64,000 nucleotides of DNA from Aequoribacter fuscus (GTDB lineage Bacteria; Pseudomonadota; Gammaproteobacteria; Pseudomonadales; Halieaceae): positions 1,860,001 to 1,924,000 of the forward strand of contig NZ_CP036423.1 in NCBI RefSeq assembly GCF_009910365.1, written 5' to 3'. Shown here piece by piece: positions 9,137 through 18,250 of the stretch. The notes under the pieces were generated by a model that was not told where the DNA came from, searched no databases, and saw only the letters and a program-made list of their open reading frames with translations. The position numbers and the translations under genes were made by a program. Positions within the stretch are counted from its first letter, which is position 1. Every line of letters starts with the position of its first letter.

Positions 9137-11371
9137 TTACTGACCCAAGTTATACTTCACTTCGACCCCGAATAAACGTGGCATACCCCAAATATTGCGC
9201 TCAACCGCTGTCAGCGCCGTCTGACTGTGATTCACAATGTACTCCTCGTCTGTAAGATTGCGAACCCAGGCTGAGACTTGCCATTGGTTATTCGTTGGGG
9301 TGTAACTCACGCGCGCATTCCACAAGTCATAGCTAGGCACTAACACAATATCCGTATTGGTATTGTTCGTGTACAGATCATCTTGATAGGTGTAATCAAG
9401 ATTAAAAATAAGCTCACCGGCACTGCCAACTGGCTGAGCATATTGAAGTCCCGCATACAATTTAGTTTTCGGCGCGTAATTCAAATCATTGCCATTAAAA
9501 TCCTTGGGCTGAGTTGGGTCTACGGCAGATATGGGGTTTTCAAATTTATCGTAGGTCGCATCCAAATACGTGGCGTTAACGGTCAGCTGCAGGCTATCCG
9601 AGGGCAACCAAACGGTTTCCAACTCTACGCCCTGACTGGTCGCCTCACCAGCGTTAGACACAATCTGCACGTTTGTATTGCCAACCGGTACTGATTGGAA
9701 TAACTGAAAGTCAGAGAATTTCTGAACAAACACATCGGCATTGACGCGAAGCTTGCCATCAGCTGACGTGGACTTCACACCCACTTCAAACGCATCGACA
9801 TACTCTGAATCAAACTGAATAGCAGGTAGGTAAGGGTTGAAATCGCCATTGAATCCACCGCTTTGATACCCTCGAGAATACTTCGCGTAGTACATAACGC
9901 TATCGTTTAGCTTGTAATTCAAGCCAATAGTAGGCGACACATGACTATCACTGTACTTATCTTGGTAGCTTAAGTTAAACGCGTTAAACAAAGCTCCCGG
10001 AGCCTGAGAAGCGAGGAAAGCGGCAGTCGCAGCAGGAAGTCCGAGTCCTACCTCTAACACGACCGCTCCGGTCGCTGGGTCGCTCGGCGCATTGACCTGG
10101 TTAAAATCAAAGTCTTTTTCCTCGTCGGTATAGCGCAATCCCGCGGTGAGCTCCCATTTGTCAGCGAAACGATAATTGCCTTGGACGTAGGCGGCGTAAC
10201 TCGTGACATCGACTACGCTAGGAATCGCGATAGTACCGCTGAGTGCTTGACTGGGTAGCACAGGGGCCCCAAACAGCAAATTTCTCCCTGTGGCGACAGA
10301 GCTCTCAAAATAGTAGAGGCCGGCGACCCAATCAAAGTCTTCGGACTCTGGCGATACAATACGAAATTCTTGCGAGAACTGGTCCGAATCTTCGTCAAAG
10401 GTGGTCTGAAATGCGTCAACAGCAGGGGTAAAGTCTTCGTCACCATACAGGTAATACTTATTCTCTCGATAGGCCGAAATTGACGACACTGTGTATCCGC
10501 TGTCCGTTGAGTAGTTGACCGTCAAGGCAGTACCCCAAAAATCCACCTCATCCAACTCATCATCTTTACCCGACTCAAAAGCAGGCCGCGCTGCGGTAGT
10601 AAAAACCGGAGCCTCATTCGAAGACTTACCCCAGTCTGCAGCAAAAACCATCTCTAATTGATCACTCGGAAGGAATCGCAATTGTGCGCGCGCACCTTCT
10701 TGCGCCCAGTCGCCGACCTCTTTACCGAGTACAACATTATTGAACAAGCCGTCACGTTCTTGTTTCGTGTAGGCAATCGATGCGAAGACGGTCTCGCTCA
10801 AAGGCCCACTTAAATAACCAGAACCCGTCCAGTAACCTTCGTTTCCAATACCGGCCTTGAGCTCTCCCATAAAGTCTTCGGATGCTTTCCTGGTGTTCAG
10901 GTTAATGGCGCCCGACACCGTATTTTTACCGAACAAGGTGCCCTGCGGCCCTCTCAGTATTTCAACGCTCTCCAGACCCAGCAGAGGCTGGTTCGCTGTG
11001 GAAGACCTACCTTGGTAAACACCATCAATATAAACCCCCATCCGAGCATCGATACCGATGTTTCGAGCGAAGTCTACTACGCCCCTCAAACCGCTCTGCG
11101 TATTACTACCTGGAATACCACCAACACTCAATGAAGGCGCGCTTGCGGCCAAATCAAAGAGTTCGGTTGCACCGAGTTTCTCGATCGACTCCGCTCCGAA
11201 GGCTTGAATACTGATCGGTACATCTTGGCTGCTCTCGCTCCGTTTTTGGGCGGTAACAATGACCTCCTCAAGCACAAACCCTTTAGCCGCCTGTTGTGCT
11301 ATCGCTGGCGACATCGTTGCCATTGCTAGTGCGGCCCCCCCAATATGAAGTGCTAATAGTGTCTTACGCAT
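9137..11371 (-). CDS. TonB-dependent outer-membrane receptor
   Basis: A receptor of 744 residues from the chosen Met. The signal peptide ends at AIA|QQ and is followed by the TonB box FVLEEVIVTAQKR. The plug domain contains the LRGPQGTLFGKNTVSGAINL motif region, and the rest is a beta-barrel rich in alternating aromatic residues and YxxGxK-type strands. An upstream Met at 11434 would add 21 lysine-rich residues; the Met at 11371 is preceded by GGGAG and begins the signal peptide, so it is preferred. The last residues are NLGQ rather than the usual terminal aromatic residue. It should import a scarce, bulky ligand with TonB energy. Neighbours suggest a peptide or N-acyl amino acid rather than iron. 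Confidence 0.93.
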   Translation of the reverse strand: MRKTLLALHIGGAALAMATMSPAIAQQAAKGFVLEEVIVTAQKRSESSQDVPISIQAFGAESIEKLGATELFDLAASAPSLSVGGIPGSNTQSGLRGVVDFARNIGIDARMGVYIDGVYQGRSSTANQPLLGLESVEILRGPQGTLFGKNTVSGAINLNTRKASEDFMGELKAGIGNEGYWTGSGYLSGPLSETVFASIAYTKQERDGLFNNVVLGKEVGDWAQEGARAQLRFLPSDQLEMVFAADWGKSSNEAPVFTTAARPAFESGKDDELDEVDFWGTALTVNYSTDSGYTVSSISAYRENKYYLYGDEDFTPAVDAFQTTFDEDSDQFSQEFRIVSPESEDFDWVAGLYYFESSVATGRNLLFGAPVLPSQALSGTIAIPSVVDVTSYAAYVQGNYRFADKWELTAGLRYTDEEKDFDFNQVNAPSDPATGAVVLEVGLGLPAATAAFLASQAPGALFNAFNLSYQDKYSDSHVSPTIGLNYKLNDSVMYYAKYSRGYQSGGFNGDFNPYLPAIQFDSEYVDAFEVGVKSTSADGKLRVNADVFVQKFSDFQLFQSVPVGNTNVQIVSNAGEATSQGVELETVWLPSDSLQLTVNATYLDATYDKFENPISAVDPTQPKDFNGNDLNYAPKTKLYAGLQYAQPVGSAGELIFNLDYTYQDDLYTNNTNTDIVLVPSYDLWNARVSYTPTNNQWQVSAWVRNLTDEEYIVNHSQTALTAVERNIWGMPRLFGVEVKYNLGQ

Positions 11372-11433
11372 AGTGATACTCCCGGCCGTAGCCTTTTTTG
11401 TGTTTTTATCTTGGTACTTTTTGTGTTTTGGCA

Positions 11434-12609
11434 TTAACTCGCCGCCGCTTCAAACAATCCACCTACCTCTTCTGATCTAGAGTTCAAACGGTCGGGAGCA
11501 ACAAAGTCTCGTTTAAAACCAGCCGCCTCTAAATCCGGGGGAACCTGATTTTTAGAAATCAGAGACGCTGCTAATCGAGCCGCTGCTGGTGCAATCTGGA
11601 TGCCATGCCCCCCTTGCCCTGCCAACCAAAAAAATCCCGCCACACGGGAATCGAAACCGATGACGGGCGTCCGGTCTCGGGCAAAGGTGCGCAAACCCGC
11701 CCAGCGATGGCGAACTTGCTTAACATGAAGATTTAGAGCCTTTTGTGCATAGTCAACCGCATACGCTATGTCTAACTCTTCTGGCTGAGCGTCACAGGCT
11801 AACGATGGATTTTCATCGGCCGGGGACGCCAAGATCAAGCCAGCATCAGGCTTGAGGTAAAAAGAACCGTCGACTGCCATAACGAGCGGCCAGGCAGACA
11901 CATCACAAGCGACTGGCGGGTCAAGCAACACTGCTGTGCGTCTCAAAGGCATAAGCCCAAGGCGATCCACACCGGCGAGCGCAGCTAATTCGTCAGCCCA
12001 CGCACCCGCTGCGTTGACGACGACAGGCGCCGAGTACCTAGCACTGTCGGTCGACACGGTCCAAACCCCATGATCTCGTGTTAACGCGCCGATCGTACAG
12101 TTACTCACCAACTGCCCACCCGCCTGCTTCAAAGCCTTTAAATATCCCAAGTGCAAGGCATGAACATCCATGTCAAACACATCGGGCTCAAACCATCCGG
12201 ATTTTGAATATTCGTCGTTAATAATCGGCACGTGTTGTCGAATGACCTCTCGGCCAACCTTGACAATATTCGGTATAACCACCTGCAGCTTTTCGAGCTC
12301 GGTTTCGACCGACACGGCGCAATCAGGCGGACACAAAGACAGCAATCCACGACGATGCAGCAGGGTCTCGACTTGAAAATCGGCTGGAGGCTCAGCCAAA
12401 AAATTCAAACTGCACTCAGTTAGAAACCGAAGGCTTGGGTTATCGAAGCCGTAAGACGGGATGTACGCCGCAGCGGATCGCCCCGTAGAGTGGTATCCGG
12501 GCTGCTTTTCTCGCTCAAGCACCAATACGCTGGCAGTCGGAGCCAATTCCGCCGCGACAGATGCGCCCGCCATTCCTGCGCCGATAACTATGACATCGAA
12601 CACGTCCAA
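11434..12609 (-). CDS. FAD-dependent amino-acid oxidase/dehydrogenase (DAO family)
   Basis: A 391-residue flavoprotein. The dinucleotide-binding motif VIVIGAGMAGAS occupies residues 7-18, the E/K-rich LVLEREKQPG stretch follows, and the C-terminal WLAGQGGHGIQIAPAAARLA element closes the FAD site as in DadA/SoxB-type enzymes. No signal peptide is visible, so it acts in the cytoplasm, perhaps at the membrane. The start codon is TTG, with GGAGAG upstream. It lies 149 bases downstream of RidA and 62 upstream of the receptor. Oxidation of a D- or N-substituted amino acid to an imino acid fits with RidA next door. The exact substrate, and whether electrons go to oxygen or a quinone, cannot be read from sequence. 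Confidence 0.88.
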   Translation of the reverse strand: MDVFDVIVIGAGMAGASVAAELAPTASVLVLEREKQPGYHSTGRSAAAYIPSYGFDNPSLRFLTECSLNFLAEPPADFQVETLLHRRGLLSLCPPDCAVSVETELEKLQVVIPNIVKVGREVIRQHVPIINDEYSKSGWFEPDVFDMDVHALHLGYLKALKQAGGQLVSNCTIGALTRDHGVWTVSTDSARYSAPVVVNAAGAWADELAALAGVDRLGLMPLRRTAVLLDPPVACDVSAWPLVMAVDGSFYLKPDAGLILASPADENPSLACDAQPEELDIAYAVDYAQKALNLHVKQVRHRWAGLRTFARDRTPVIGFDSRVAGFFWLAGQGGHGIQIAPAAARLAASLISKNQVPPDLEAAGFKRDFVAPDRLNSRSEEVGGLFEAAAS

Positions 12610-12659
12610 GAGCCCTACTCTCCGTTCAACTTAATTATGTGTTGGTTCTAACCGTAACA

Positions 12660-12715
12660 CGAAATTTCGATATCGAAAATATTTTATCGAAAAAATTTTT
12701 CGGTTACGAAAATTT
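12660..12715. promoter_or_regulatory. candidate operator/promoter with two A/T-rich palindromes
   Basis: Upstream of the oxidase gene lie a perfect 14-bp palindrome TTTCGATATCGAAA (12665-12678) and a second one CGAAAAA-A-TTTTTCG (12688-12702), followed by a TTACGAAAA half-site at about 12704-12712. All share a TCGAAAA core. Nothing similar was seen elsewhere in the cluster. The adjacent XRE-cupin regulator is the obvious candidate to bind them (inference). Confidence 0.5.
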
Positions 12716-12758
12716 AGGCCCAAAAAAAACCACCTAAGTTGCCTTCACAGTGCCATCA

Positions 12759-13154
12759 CTAAACCTCCTGATAGGTTGCGACAGCTTCAATTTCAACCCG
12801 TGCACCAGGCAACATAAGATCCGATCGAACAGTAGAGCGCGCTGGACGATGCCCGCCAAAAAACTCGATATACGCCGCATTAAATCCAGCAAAATCGTCT
12901 ATGTGTGTAAGCCAAACCGTAACTTTGACGACATGCTCATTCGACAAACCTTCAAGCTCAAGCAACTTCTGAATATTCGCGAGACAGAGTTGCGTTTGCT
13001 CTTTAATGTCACCAGTATTCAACCGAGCGTCGGCATCAAACGCCAACTGCCCTGAGGTAAACAAAAATCCGTTGGATCGGTAGGCAGCCGACAAGGGTGC
13101 CTTATCGCCACTCGGCAAGATAATCTCTTTCCCGACAGGTCTAGTCTCTTTCAT
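12759..13154 (-). CDS. RidA-family imine/enamine deaminase
   Basis: A 131-residue protein of the YjgF/YER057c/UK114 (RidA) family. It shows the SGQLAFDAD strand, the N-terminal LPSGDKAPLSAAYRSNGFLF segment, and the C-terminal RPARSTVRSDLMLPGARVEIEAVA stretch that carries the conserved Arg used to bind the carboxylate of imino acids. Length is normal. It overlaps the end of the XRE-cupin gene by 14 bases, so the two are probably translated from one message. RidA proteins hydrolyse reactive imines made by amino-acid oxidases and PLP enzymes, which matches the oxidase gene immediately downstream. Confidence 0.93.
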   Translation of the reverse strand: MKETRPVGKEIILPSGDKAPLSAAYRSNGFLFTSGQLAFDADARLNTGDIKEQTQLCLANIQKLLELEGLSNEHVVKVTVWLTHIDDFAGFNAAYIEFFGGHRPARSTVRSDLMLPGARVEIEAVATYQEV

Positions 13155-13809
13155 CTTTTTCCCTCTTCATTGGTCGAAACGTATCCGACACGTTTTGATA
13201 GCCCTCTAAGGACATACTAATTAATATCTCCGCAGGATTTGGCCCAACCGATACGTAATGATGACCCATCGAAGAGTCGAACAGGATGCTATCCCCCGCA
13301 TTCAACAACACAGGTTCGTACAATTCAGTATACAGCTCTAGTCCACCGCTCAAGACATACAGGAACTCTTGCCCTTGGTGGCGATGCCAGGGCAAAGAAT
13401 CATCAAAAGTGAACGAGTTTACGACACCCTTAAGATAGCCCTGCCGATGATTAGCGACTTCACTGCACAGCACCTCGTAATCGACATCGGTCGTGTTAAA
13501 CATAACCCCATGACCACCAATCGTAATTGCTCGACGGCCCATCATATGGCTACTCGGGTTGGTCAGATCAGTTACAGCAAGACCCAGCCCCGTCGCGAGT
13601 TTATTGACACTACTAAAATTGAGATCTGTCTTGCCGTGCTCCAGTTTCGACAACGTTCCTACCGAGATACCCGTTCTCTTCGAGACATCGGCGAGCGTCC
13701 AGTCCTGCTCCTTTCGAAGCTGTCGCAGGCGACGTCCGATAGGATTAGGAAGCCGGTCTGCCTCTTCGTTGGGCGGCTGTGCCTTCTGTTTTTTTACAAT
13801 ACTGACCAA
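13141..13809 (-). CDS. XRE-cupin transcriptional regulator
   Basis: A 222-residue regulator with an N-terminal XRE helix-turn-helix at about residues 25-80 (IGRRLRQLRKEQDWTLADVS, then GTLSKLEHGK) and a C-terminal cupin beta-barrel at about 130-215 (WHRHQGQEFLYVLSG, LNAGDSILFDSSMGHHY). Such regulators sense a small metabolite in the cupin pocket and often control amino-acid or amine catabolic genes beside them. The start is a TTG at 13809 with AGAGGA ten bases upstream; no ATG occurs before the DNA-binding domain. It heads the minus-strand catabolic run and is coupled to RidA by a 14-base overlap. Confidence 0.9.
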   Translation of the reverse strand: MVSIVKKQKAQPPNEEADRLPNPIGRRLRQLRKEQDWTLADVSKRTGISVGTLSKLEHGKTDLNFSSVNKLATGLGLAVTDLTNPSSHMMGRRAITIGGHGVMFNTTDVDYEVLCSEVANHRQGYLKGVVNSFTFDDSLPWHRHQGQEFLYVLSGGLELYTELYEPVLLNAGDSILFDSSMGHHYVSVGPNPAEILISMSLEGYQNVSDTFRPMKREKDERD

Positions 13810-14155
13810 AGAACTAATCCTCTAAAATCAAATTGACTGACGCCACCAACACCACACAATACACTCTTTTTTTCGACAACGAAACGTAGCGCTACACCCT
13901 AGACGCCGAGCTAGCGAAGAGCTTACCGAGAAATTGTAAGCACCTAAACCGCTCTACATCAATGTTGCAGTCTGCAAAGCACCGCTATGAATCCCCTAAA
14001 AGTGATAGACTCACACAGTACGAACCATTAGTGTTTTTACACTGCGACCAGAATCGGCGTTCCAAAGCGTTTGCTTTAGTTAGGGCACAGCAGAAAACCG
14101 GCACAAGTAACGTTTTTTGAACGACTCTAAAACGCCCCGAACATGAGAAAGCACA
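13810..14155. other. divergent intergenic region
   Basis: This 346-base gap separates the XRE-cupin gene (minus) from the serine hydrolase (plus) and must hold both promoters. A short A/T-rich part lies near 13850-13880. No RNA gene, repeat or convincing operator was recognised. Confidence 0.4.
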
Positions 14156-15445
14156 ATGACGAAAGCACCTGCGAAAACCAACATTTTTGGTGATACCAGC
14201 CCAGGTTTTGAATCCGTTCGGGACCTGTTTACAAAAAATATGAACCAATGGGAAGAAGAGCACGCCCAGCTTTGCGTGTATCACAGAGGTCAAAAAGTCG
14301 TCGATTTGTGGGGTTCAAAGGGCGACACCGGGCAGTTTACGCCAGACTCCCTGATCAACATCTTCAGCAGCGGCAAAAGCCTAGAAGCATTAGCAATTGC
14401 TCATCTAGCAGGCGCTGGGCAGTTAGACTACGACGCACCCATTGCTCGCTATTGGCCAGAATTCGCAGCTCAGGGCAAAGACGCAGTGACGGTTGCGGAT
14501 CTCATGCGCCACGAAGCGGGGCTGGCTAATTTTGACGTTTCACTTGAAACCGAAGACTTGCTCACGCATCGAATCAAAGAAAACGCGATCGGGAAGTATA
14601 TCGAAGAGCACTCACAACATTTCAAAGACCGAGCACGCACCGCAAGAGAATATCATGCGCTAACACGTGGCTGGATCGCTAACGAACTCTTCCGACGTGT
14701 GGACCCACAAGGCCGCACCATAGGCGAATTCGTACAACAGGAAATTAGCCAACCCCTGCAACTCGACCTAGCCATAGGCGTTACCGAAGAGCAGTATGAG
14801 CGTCGCGTACCGATAACCCCTCTTCATCCACTTAAACATTTGCTCGCGACCTTCCGCCCCAAACTATTTGGACGTCGCGTTTTGCATAACACCTTTCAGC
14901 TGTTCGCACGCTTGTTCATGCTGATTAAAACCCTGTTTAGAGGACCCTCGAAAAAATGGCCCACCCCCATTCAAGGAATGACCGGCATTGGTTTTTTTAA
15001 TGATAAGAATCTAGCGATGGGTGAAACGCCCTCGGCAAATACCAGCGCTTCGGCCCGGGCACTTGCAAAAGTGGCAGCAGGTATGGCTGCTGGCGGCATG
15101 TTCGAGGATCATACAATTCTGAGTAAAGAAGCCTGGGACCTACTGCACACCGACCCCGTACACGCCACCATGGGTGGCTTCCTTCCGTGCGCATTCACGC
15201 AAGGCGGTGTCGCACATTATGCCCTTTCTAGCTCTAATTCCAACTGGCTTCAGCGCGCCTTTAATCAAGGACGCGAAGGCTTTTACGGCTGGATGGGCTT
15301 GGGGGGCTCCCTATTCCAGTGGCACCCCCAGCATGAGATCGGCTTTGCATTTGTGCCCACGTCGCTCCACATGCTGGATTTAATGAACGAGCGCGGCAAG
15401 TGCTACCAGGAAGAAGTCCTGCGTTGCGTCAGCAACTTAAATTAG
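14156..15445 (+). CDS. serine hydrolase, EstB/class C beta-lactamase-like
   Basis: A 429-residue cytoplasmic-looking protein without a signal peptide. Ser71-Ser-Gly-Lys74 is the SxxK nucleophile motif, and the REYHALTRGW segment provides the Tyr of the second motif, in the form typical of EstB-like carboxylesterases rather than true beta-lactamases. The C-terminal GWMGLGGSLFQWHPQHEIGFAFVP stretch corresponds to the third box region. The upper-middle part (about residues 220-270) is an insertion common in this esterase group. Likely an ester or amide hydrolase of unknown substrate. It is divergent from the D-amino-acid-type cluster and 138 bases ahead of glutaryl-CoA dehydrogenase. Confidence 0.85.
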   Translation: MTKAPAKTNIFGDTSPGFESVRDLFTKNMNQWEEEHAQLCVYHRGQKVVDLWGSKGDTGQFTPDSLINIFSSGKSLEALAIAHLAGAGQLDYDAPIARYWPEFAAQGKDAVTVADLMRHEAGLANFDVSLETEDLLTHRIKENAIGKYIEEHSQHFKDRARTAREYHALTRGWIANELFRRVDPQGRTIGEFVQQEISQPLQLDLAIGVTEEQYERRVPITPLHPLKHLLATFRPKLFGRRVLHNTFQLFARLFMLIKTLFRGPSKKWPTPIQGMTGIGFFNDKNLAMGETPSANTSASARALAKVAAGMAAGGMFEDHTILSKEAWDLLHTDPVHATMGGFLPCAFTQGGVAHYALSSSNSNWLQRAFNQGREGFYGWMGLGGSLFQWHPQHEIGFAFVPTSLHMLDLMNERGKCYQEEVLRCVSNLN

Positions 15446-15583
15446 GTGCTTGACCCGAATACGTTTAAAACTCATGAACATTAAATCAGACAGCACATCG
15501 ACAGGCTCAGAGTACGATAAAATTACGTGCTAACCTAGCATACGACCCGTATCGGACCAGCACACCACAACACGGCGAACGTT

Positions 15584-16783
15584 ATGACGAATTCCACCAT
15601 TTCAAAAACACCTTGGACCACTTTCGATTGGCAAGATCCCTTCCTACTCGAGCAACAGCTAACCGATGAGCAGCGCCTAATACGGGACACCGCAAAGCAA
15701 TACGCGCAAGAGAAATTACTACCCCGTGTGACTCAGGCGTTTCGAGAAGAAAGCACGGACGCCAGCATTTTCAAAGAGATGGGTGCCTTGGGCCTATTGG
15801 GCTCGACGATCAAGGGCTACGGCTGTGCGGGTGTCGATTACATCAGCTACGGCCTGATCGCTCGTGAGGTCGAACGCGTCGATTCTGGATATCGCTCTAT
15901 GTTGAGCGTGCAGTCCTCGCTGGTGATGTATCCCATCTACGCTTTTGGCACGGAAGAGCAGCGCGAAAAGTACCTGCCCAAACTAGCGACCGGCGAGTGG
16001 ATTGGATGCTTCGGTCTAACTGAACCCGATTACGGCTCGGATCCGGGCGGCATGATCACTCGCGCTCGAAGTGTTGAGGGTGGCTATCGCTTGAGCGGCG
16101 CCAAAATGTGGATTAGCAACAGTCCTATTGCCGACGTCTTTGTCGTGTGGGCTAAAACCGATGACGGGCAAATTCGCGGATTTATTCTGGAAAAAGGTAT
16201 GCCAGGCCTCAGTGCTCCTAAGATTGAAGGGAAGCTTGCACTGCGGGCCTCCATCACGGGCGAGATCGTGATGGAGGATGTCTTCGTCAGCGAAGAGCAG
16301 TTACTGCCCAATGTTAAGGGGCTGAAAGGACCATTCAGCTGTTTGAATATGGCGCGCTATGGTATTGCTTGGGGAGCTTTGGGTGCAGCAGAAACCTGCT
16401 GGCAAACCGCACGAGCCTATACACTCGAACGCTCTCAGTTCGGTCGCCCACTGGCCGCGAATCAGCTGATTCAGCTCAAGCTCGCTGACATGCAAACCGA
16501 TATTGCTTTAGGCTTACAAGGCTGCTTTAGGGCTGGGCAGCAACTCTGTGATGACGGGATCGCACCAGAGCTCATATCCCTGATCAAACGCAACTCGTGC
16601 GCTAAAGCTTTACACATTGCTCGACAAGCGCGCGACATGCTGGGCGGTAATGGAATATCTGATCAATACCCGGTCATGCGCCATATGATGAACCTAGAAG
16701 TGGTGAACACTTACGAAGGCACCAGCGATATTCACGCTCTAATTCTAGGGCGTTCACAGACTGGCTTGGCCAGTTTTAGCTGA
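15584..16783 (+). CDS. gcdH: glutaryl-CoA dehydrogenase
   Basis: A 399-residue acyl-CoA dehydrogenase closely following the glutaryl-CoA dehydrogenase pattern. It has the [21 protein letters not shown] segment, the FAD-contact stretch [17 protein letters not shown], and the catalytic Glu378 inside [16 protein letters not shown]. The enzyme oxidatively decarboxylates glutaryl-CoA to crotonyl-CoA in lysine, tryptophan and other glutarate-producing pathways, passing electrons to ETF. The usual companions (a glutarate CoA-transferase and a LysR regulator) are not next to it here. The serine hydrolase upstream is on the same strand but has no obvious link. Confidence 0.93.
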   Translation: MTNSTISKTPWTTFDWQDPFLLEQQLTDEQRLIRDTAKQYAQEKLLPRVTQAFREESTDASIFKEMGALGLLGSTIKGYGCAGVDYISYGLIAREVERVDSGYRSMLSVQSSLVMYPIYAFGTEEQREKYLPKLATGEWIGCFGLTEPDYGSDPGGMITRARSVEGGYRLSGAKMWISNSPIADVFVVWAKTDDGQIRGFILEKGMPGLSAPKIEGKLALRASITGEIVMEDVFVSEEQLLPNVKGLKGPFSCLNMARYGIAWGALGAAETCWQTARAYTLERSQFGRPLAANQLIQLKLADMQTDIALGLQGCFRAGQQLCDDGIAPELISLIKRNSCAKALHIARQARDMLGGNGISDQYPVMRHMMNLEVVNTYEGTSDIHALILGRSQTGLASFS

Positions 16784-17188
16784 GGATCGCATGAACCGGC
16801 GGTCTACTGTGCGATTGACTAGTGTACAGTGACCATCGTTGGCAGCTGTGGTTGCCAGCATAGGGCGCACTGGCCTCTGTGCCCATGATGTTAACGTTCA
16901 TGCTGTTCCATTGCATGTCTGATCTATCATCACTTTGCCGACGTAACTACTGGCACGCCCTGCTGCTTGAATAAAGCCCAGTACCCAAACGATGCCAACG
17001 GCGTCCGCGTGGCCAGCGCGAGAGCATAAACCGAGCCAGCGCCAGTACCTTTTGGGCTACAATGCGAGTCGACAATGGTAGGCGAGGTTGAGTGTCTTGT
17101 TGTGGGCTTGAATACAGACACGCCGTAATACCCTATAACGTTGCGTGTTTCAAAATACACGATTGCTCCATCGAAGGGTTACACCACA
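16784..17188. other. intergenic region, no convincing gene
   Basis: About 400 bases between gcdH and the RND adaptor. A 76-codon minus-strand frame (16930-17160) exists, with a VYALALATRTPLASFGYWAL hydrophobic stretch, but it has no recognised family and no strong ribosome-binding site. The RND promoter should lie here. Confidence 0.35.
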
Positions 17189-18250
17189 ATGACGAACCGC
17201 TCGCGCCAAAAATTTTTAACCTCTCACCTCACGCTGTGGTGTTTGTTGCTGAGCATTCATGCCACTGGACAACCTTACGGGAGCAGAGAAGCGCTCGTTT
17301 TAGTAGAGCCCATTGTTTATGCGAACGAAGAAACTCGTCTCGAAGCGGTTGGCACCGCAGAAGCGAGACGCTCCGTGACACTCTACGCCGCCGTCGCTGA
17401 GCGAGTGGCAGCCGTCAATTTCAAATCTGGCGACTACGTTACGCAAGGCGCCATACTGGTGCAACTTGATGACCGCCGGCAACAAGTGGCTCTGAAACAA
17501 GCTCAACTCAATCTGCAGGATACTGAACGCACTCTTGAGCGCGTACGCAAAAATTTCGAGCAAGGAGCCGTGCCGCAATCAGACCTTGATCGAGCTAAAC
17601 TTGCACGAGACCTCGCGCTCGTAGATTTAAACCAAGCTCAAATCGAGGTTGAGGATCGCCAAATTATTGCACCGTTCAGCGGTTATTTAGGTCTTTCTGA
17701 CATTGAGCCAGGAGACAGAATCAATAGCCAAACGGCAATCGCCACGCTCGACGATCGTGAAACATTGATCATCGATCTTAAAGTCCCCGAGGCAGCGGTC
17801 AGTTTGCTGGCAACCGACGCCACGCTCACCGTGCAGCCTTGGCGCTACAGTGGTGATCCTGTGACCGCCACCGTCGTAGAAAAAGACTCACGGATCGATC
17901 CGCAAACGCGATTATTCCGAGTTCGTGCAGAATTAGACAACCGCCGAGACGATTTCCTGCCAGGAACAAGCTTCAGAACAATCATCCAAAGCGTTGGTGA
18001 GGAGTTTATCGCAATCCCCGAGGCCGCTCTGTCGTGGGGCCCCAACGCGCCCTATATTTGGTTAGCGCGCGACCGCGTCGCTCGACGTGTTCCCGTCCAG
18101 ATCGAGCAACGCCAACGCGGGCGGGTATTAGTCTCGGGGGATATCTTATTCAATGACTTATTGATCACCGAGGGCATTCAAAATATCCGTGAAGAACAAG
18201 CACTCAAATTTAAAGACCTTCCTCCTCCGGGAATGGAGGCGGCAGAATAA
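17189..18250 (+). CDS. RND efflux periplasmic adaptor (membrane fusion protein)
   Basis: A 353-residue HlyD/MFP-type adaptor. A signal peptide (LTLWCLLLSIHATG) occupies about residues 12-27. Next come the lipoyl half (VNFKSGDYVTQGAILVQLDD), a coiled-coil hairpin of heptad-like sequence at about 85-140, the second lipoyl half (IIAPFSGYLGLSDIEPGDRI) and the beta-barrel domain. The frame could begin at 17141, but the Met at 17189 gives a proper signal peptide. It ends in the TAATG overlap with the pump gene, so the two proteins are made together. It bridges the inner-membrane pump to an outer-membrane channel, whose gene is not in this window. Confidence 0.93.
   Translation: MTNRSRQKFLTSHLTLWCLLLSIHATGQPYGSREALVLVEPIVYANEETRLEAVGTAEARRSVTLYAAVAERVAAVNFKSGDYVTQGAILVQLDDRRQQVALKQAQLNLQDTERTLERVRKNFEQGAVPQSDLDRAKLARDLALVDLNQAQIEVEDRQIIAPFSGYLGLSDIEPGDRINSQTAIATLDDRETLIIDLKVPEAAVSLLATDATLTVQPWRYSGDPVTATVVEKDSRIDPQTRLFRVRAELDNRRDDFLPGTSFRTIIQSVGEEFIAIPEAALSWGPNAPYIWLARDRVARRVPVQIEQRQRGRVLVSGDILFNDLLITEGIQNIREEQALKFKDLPPPGMEAAE

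Noticed and set aside
16930-17160. 76-codon minus-strand gene between gcdH and the RND adaptor
   Set aside because: No recognised family and no convincing ribosome-binding site; kept only as a note in the intergenic entry.
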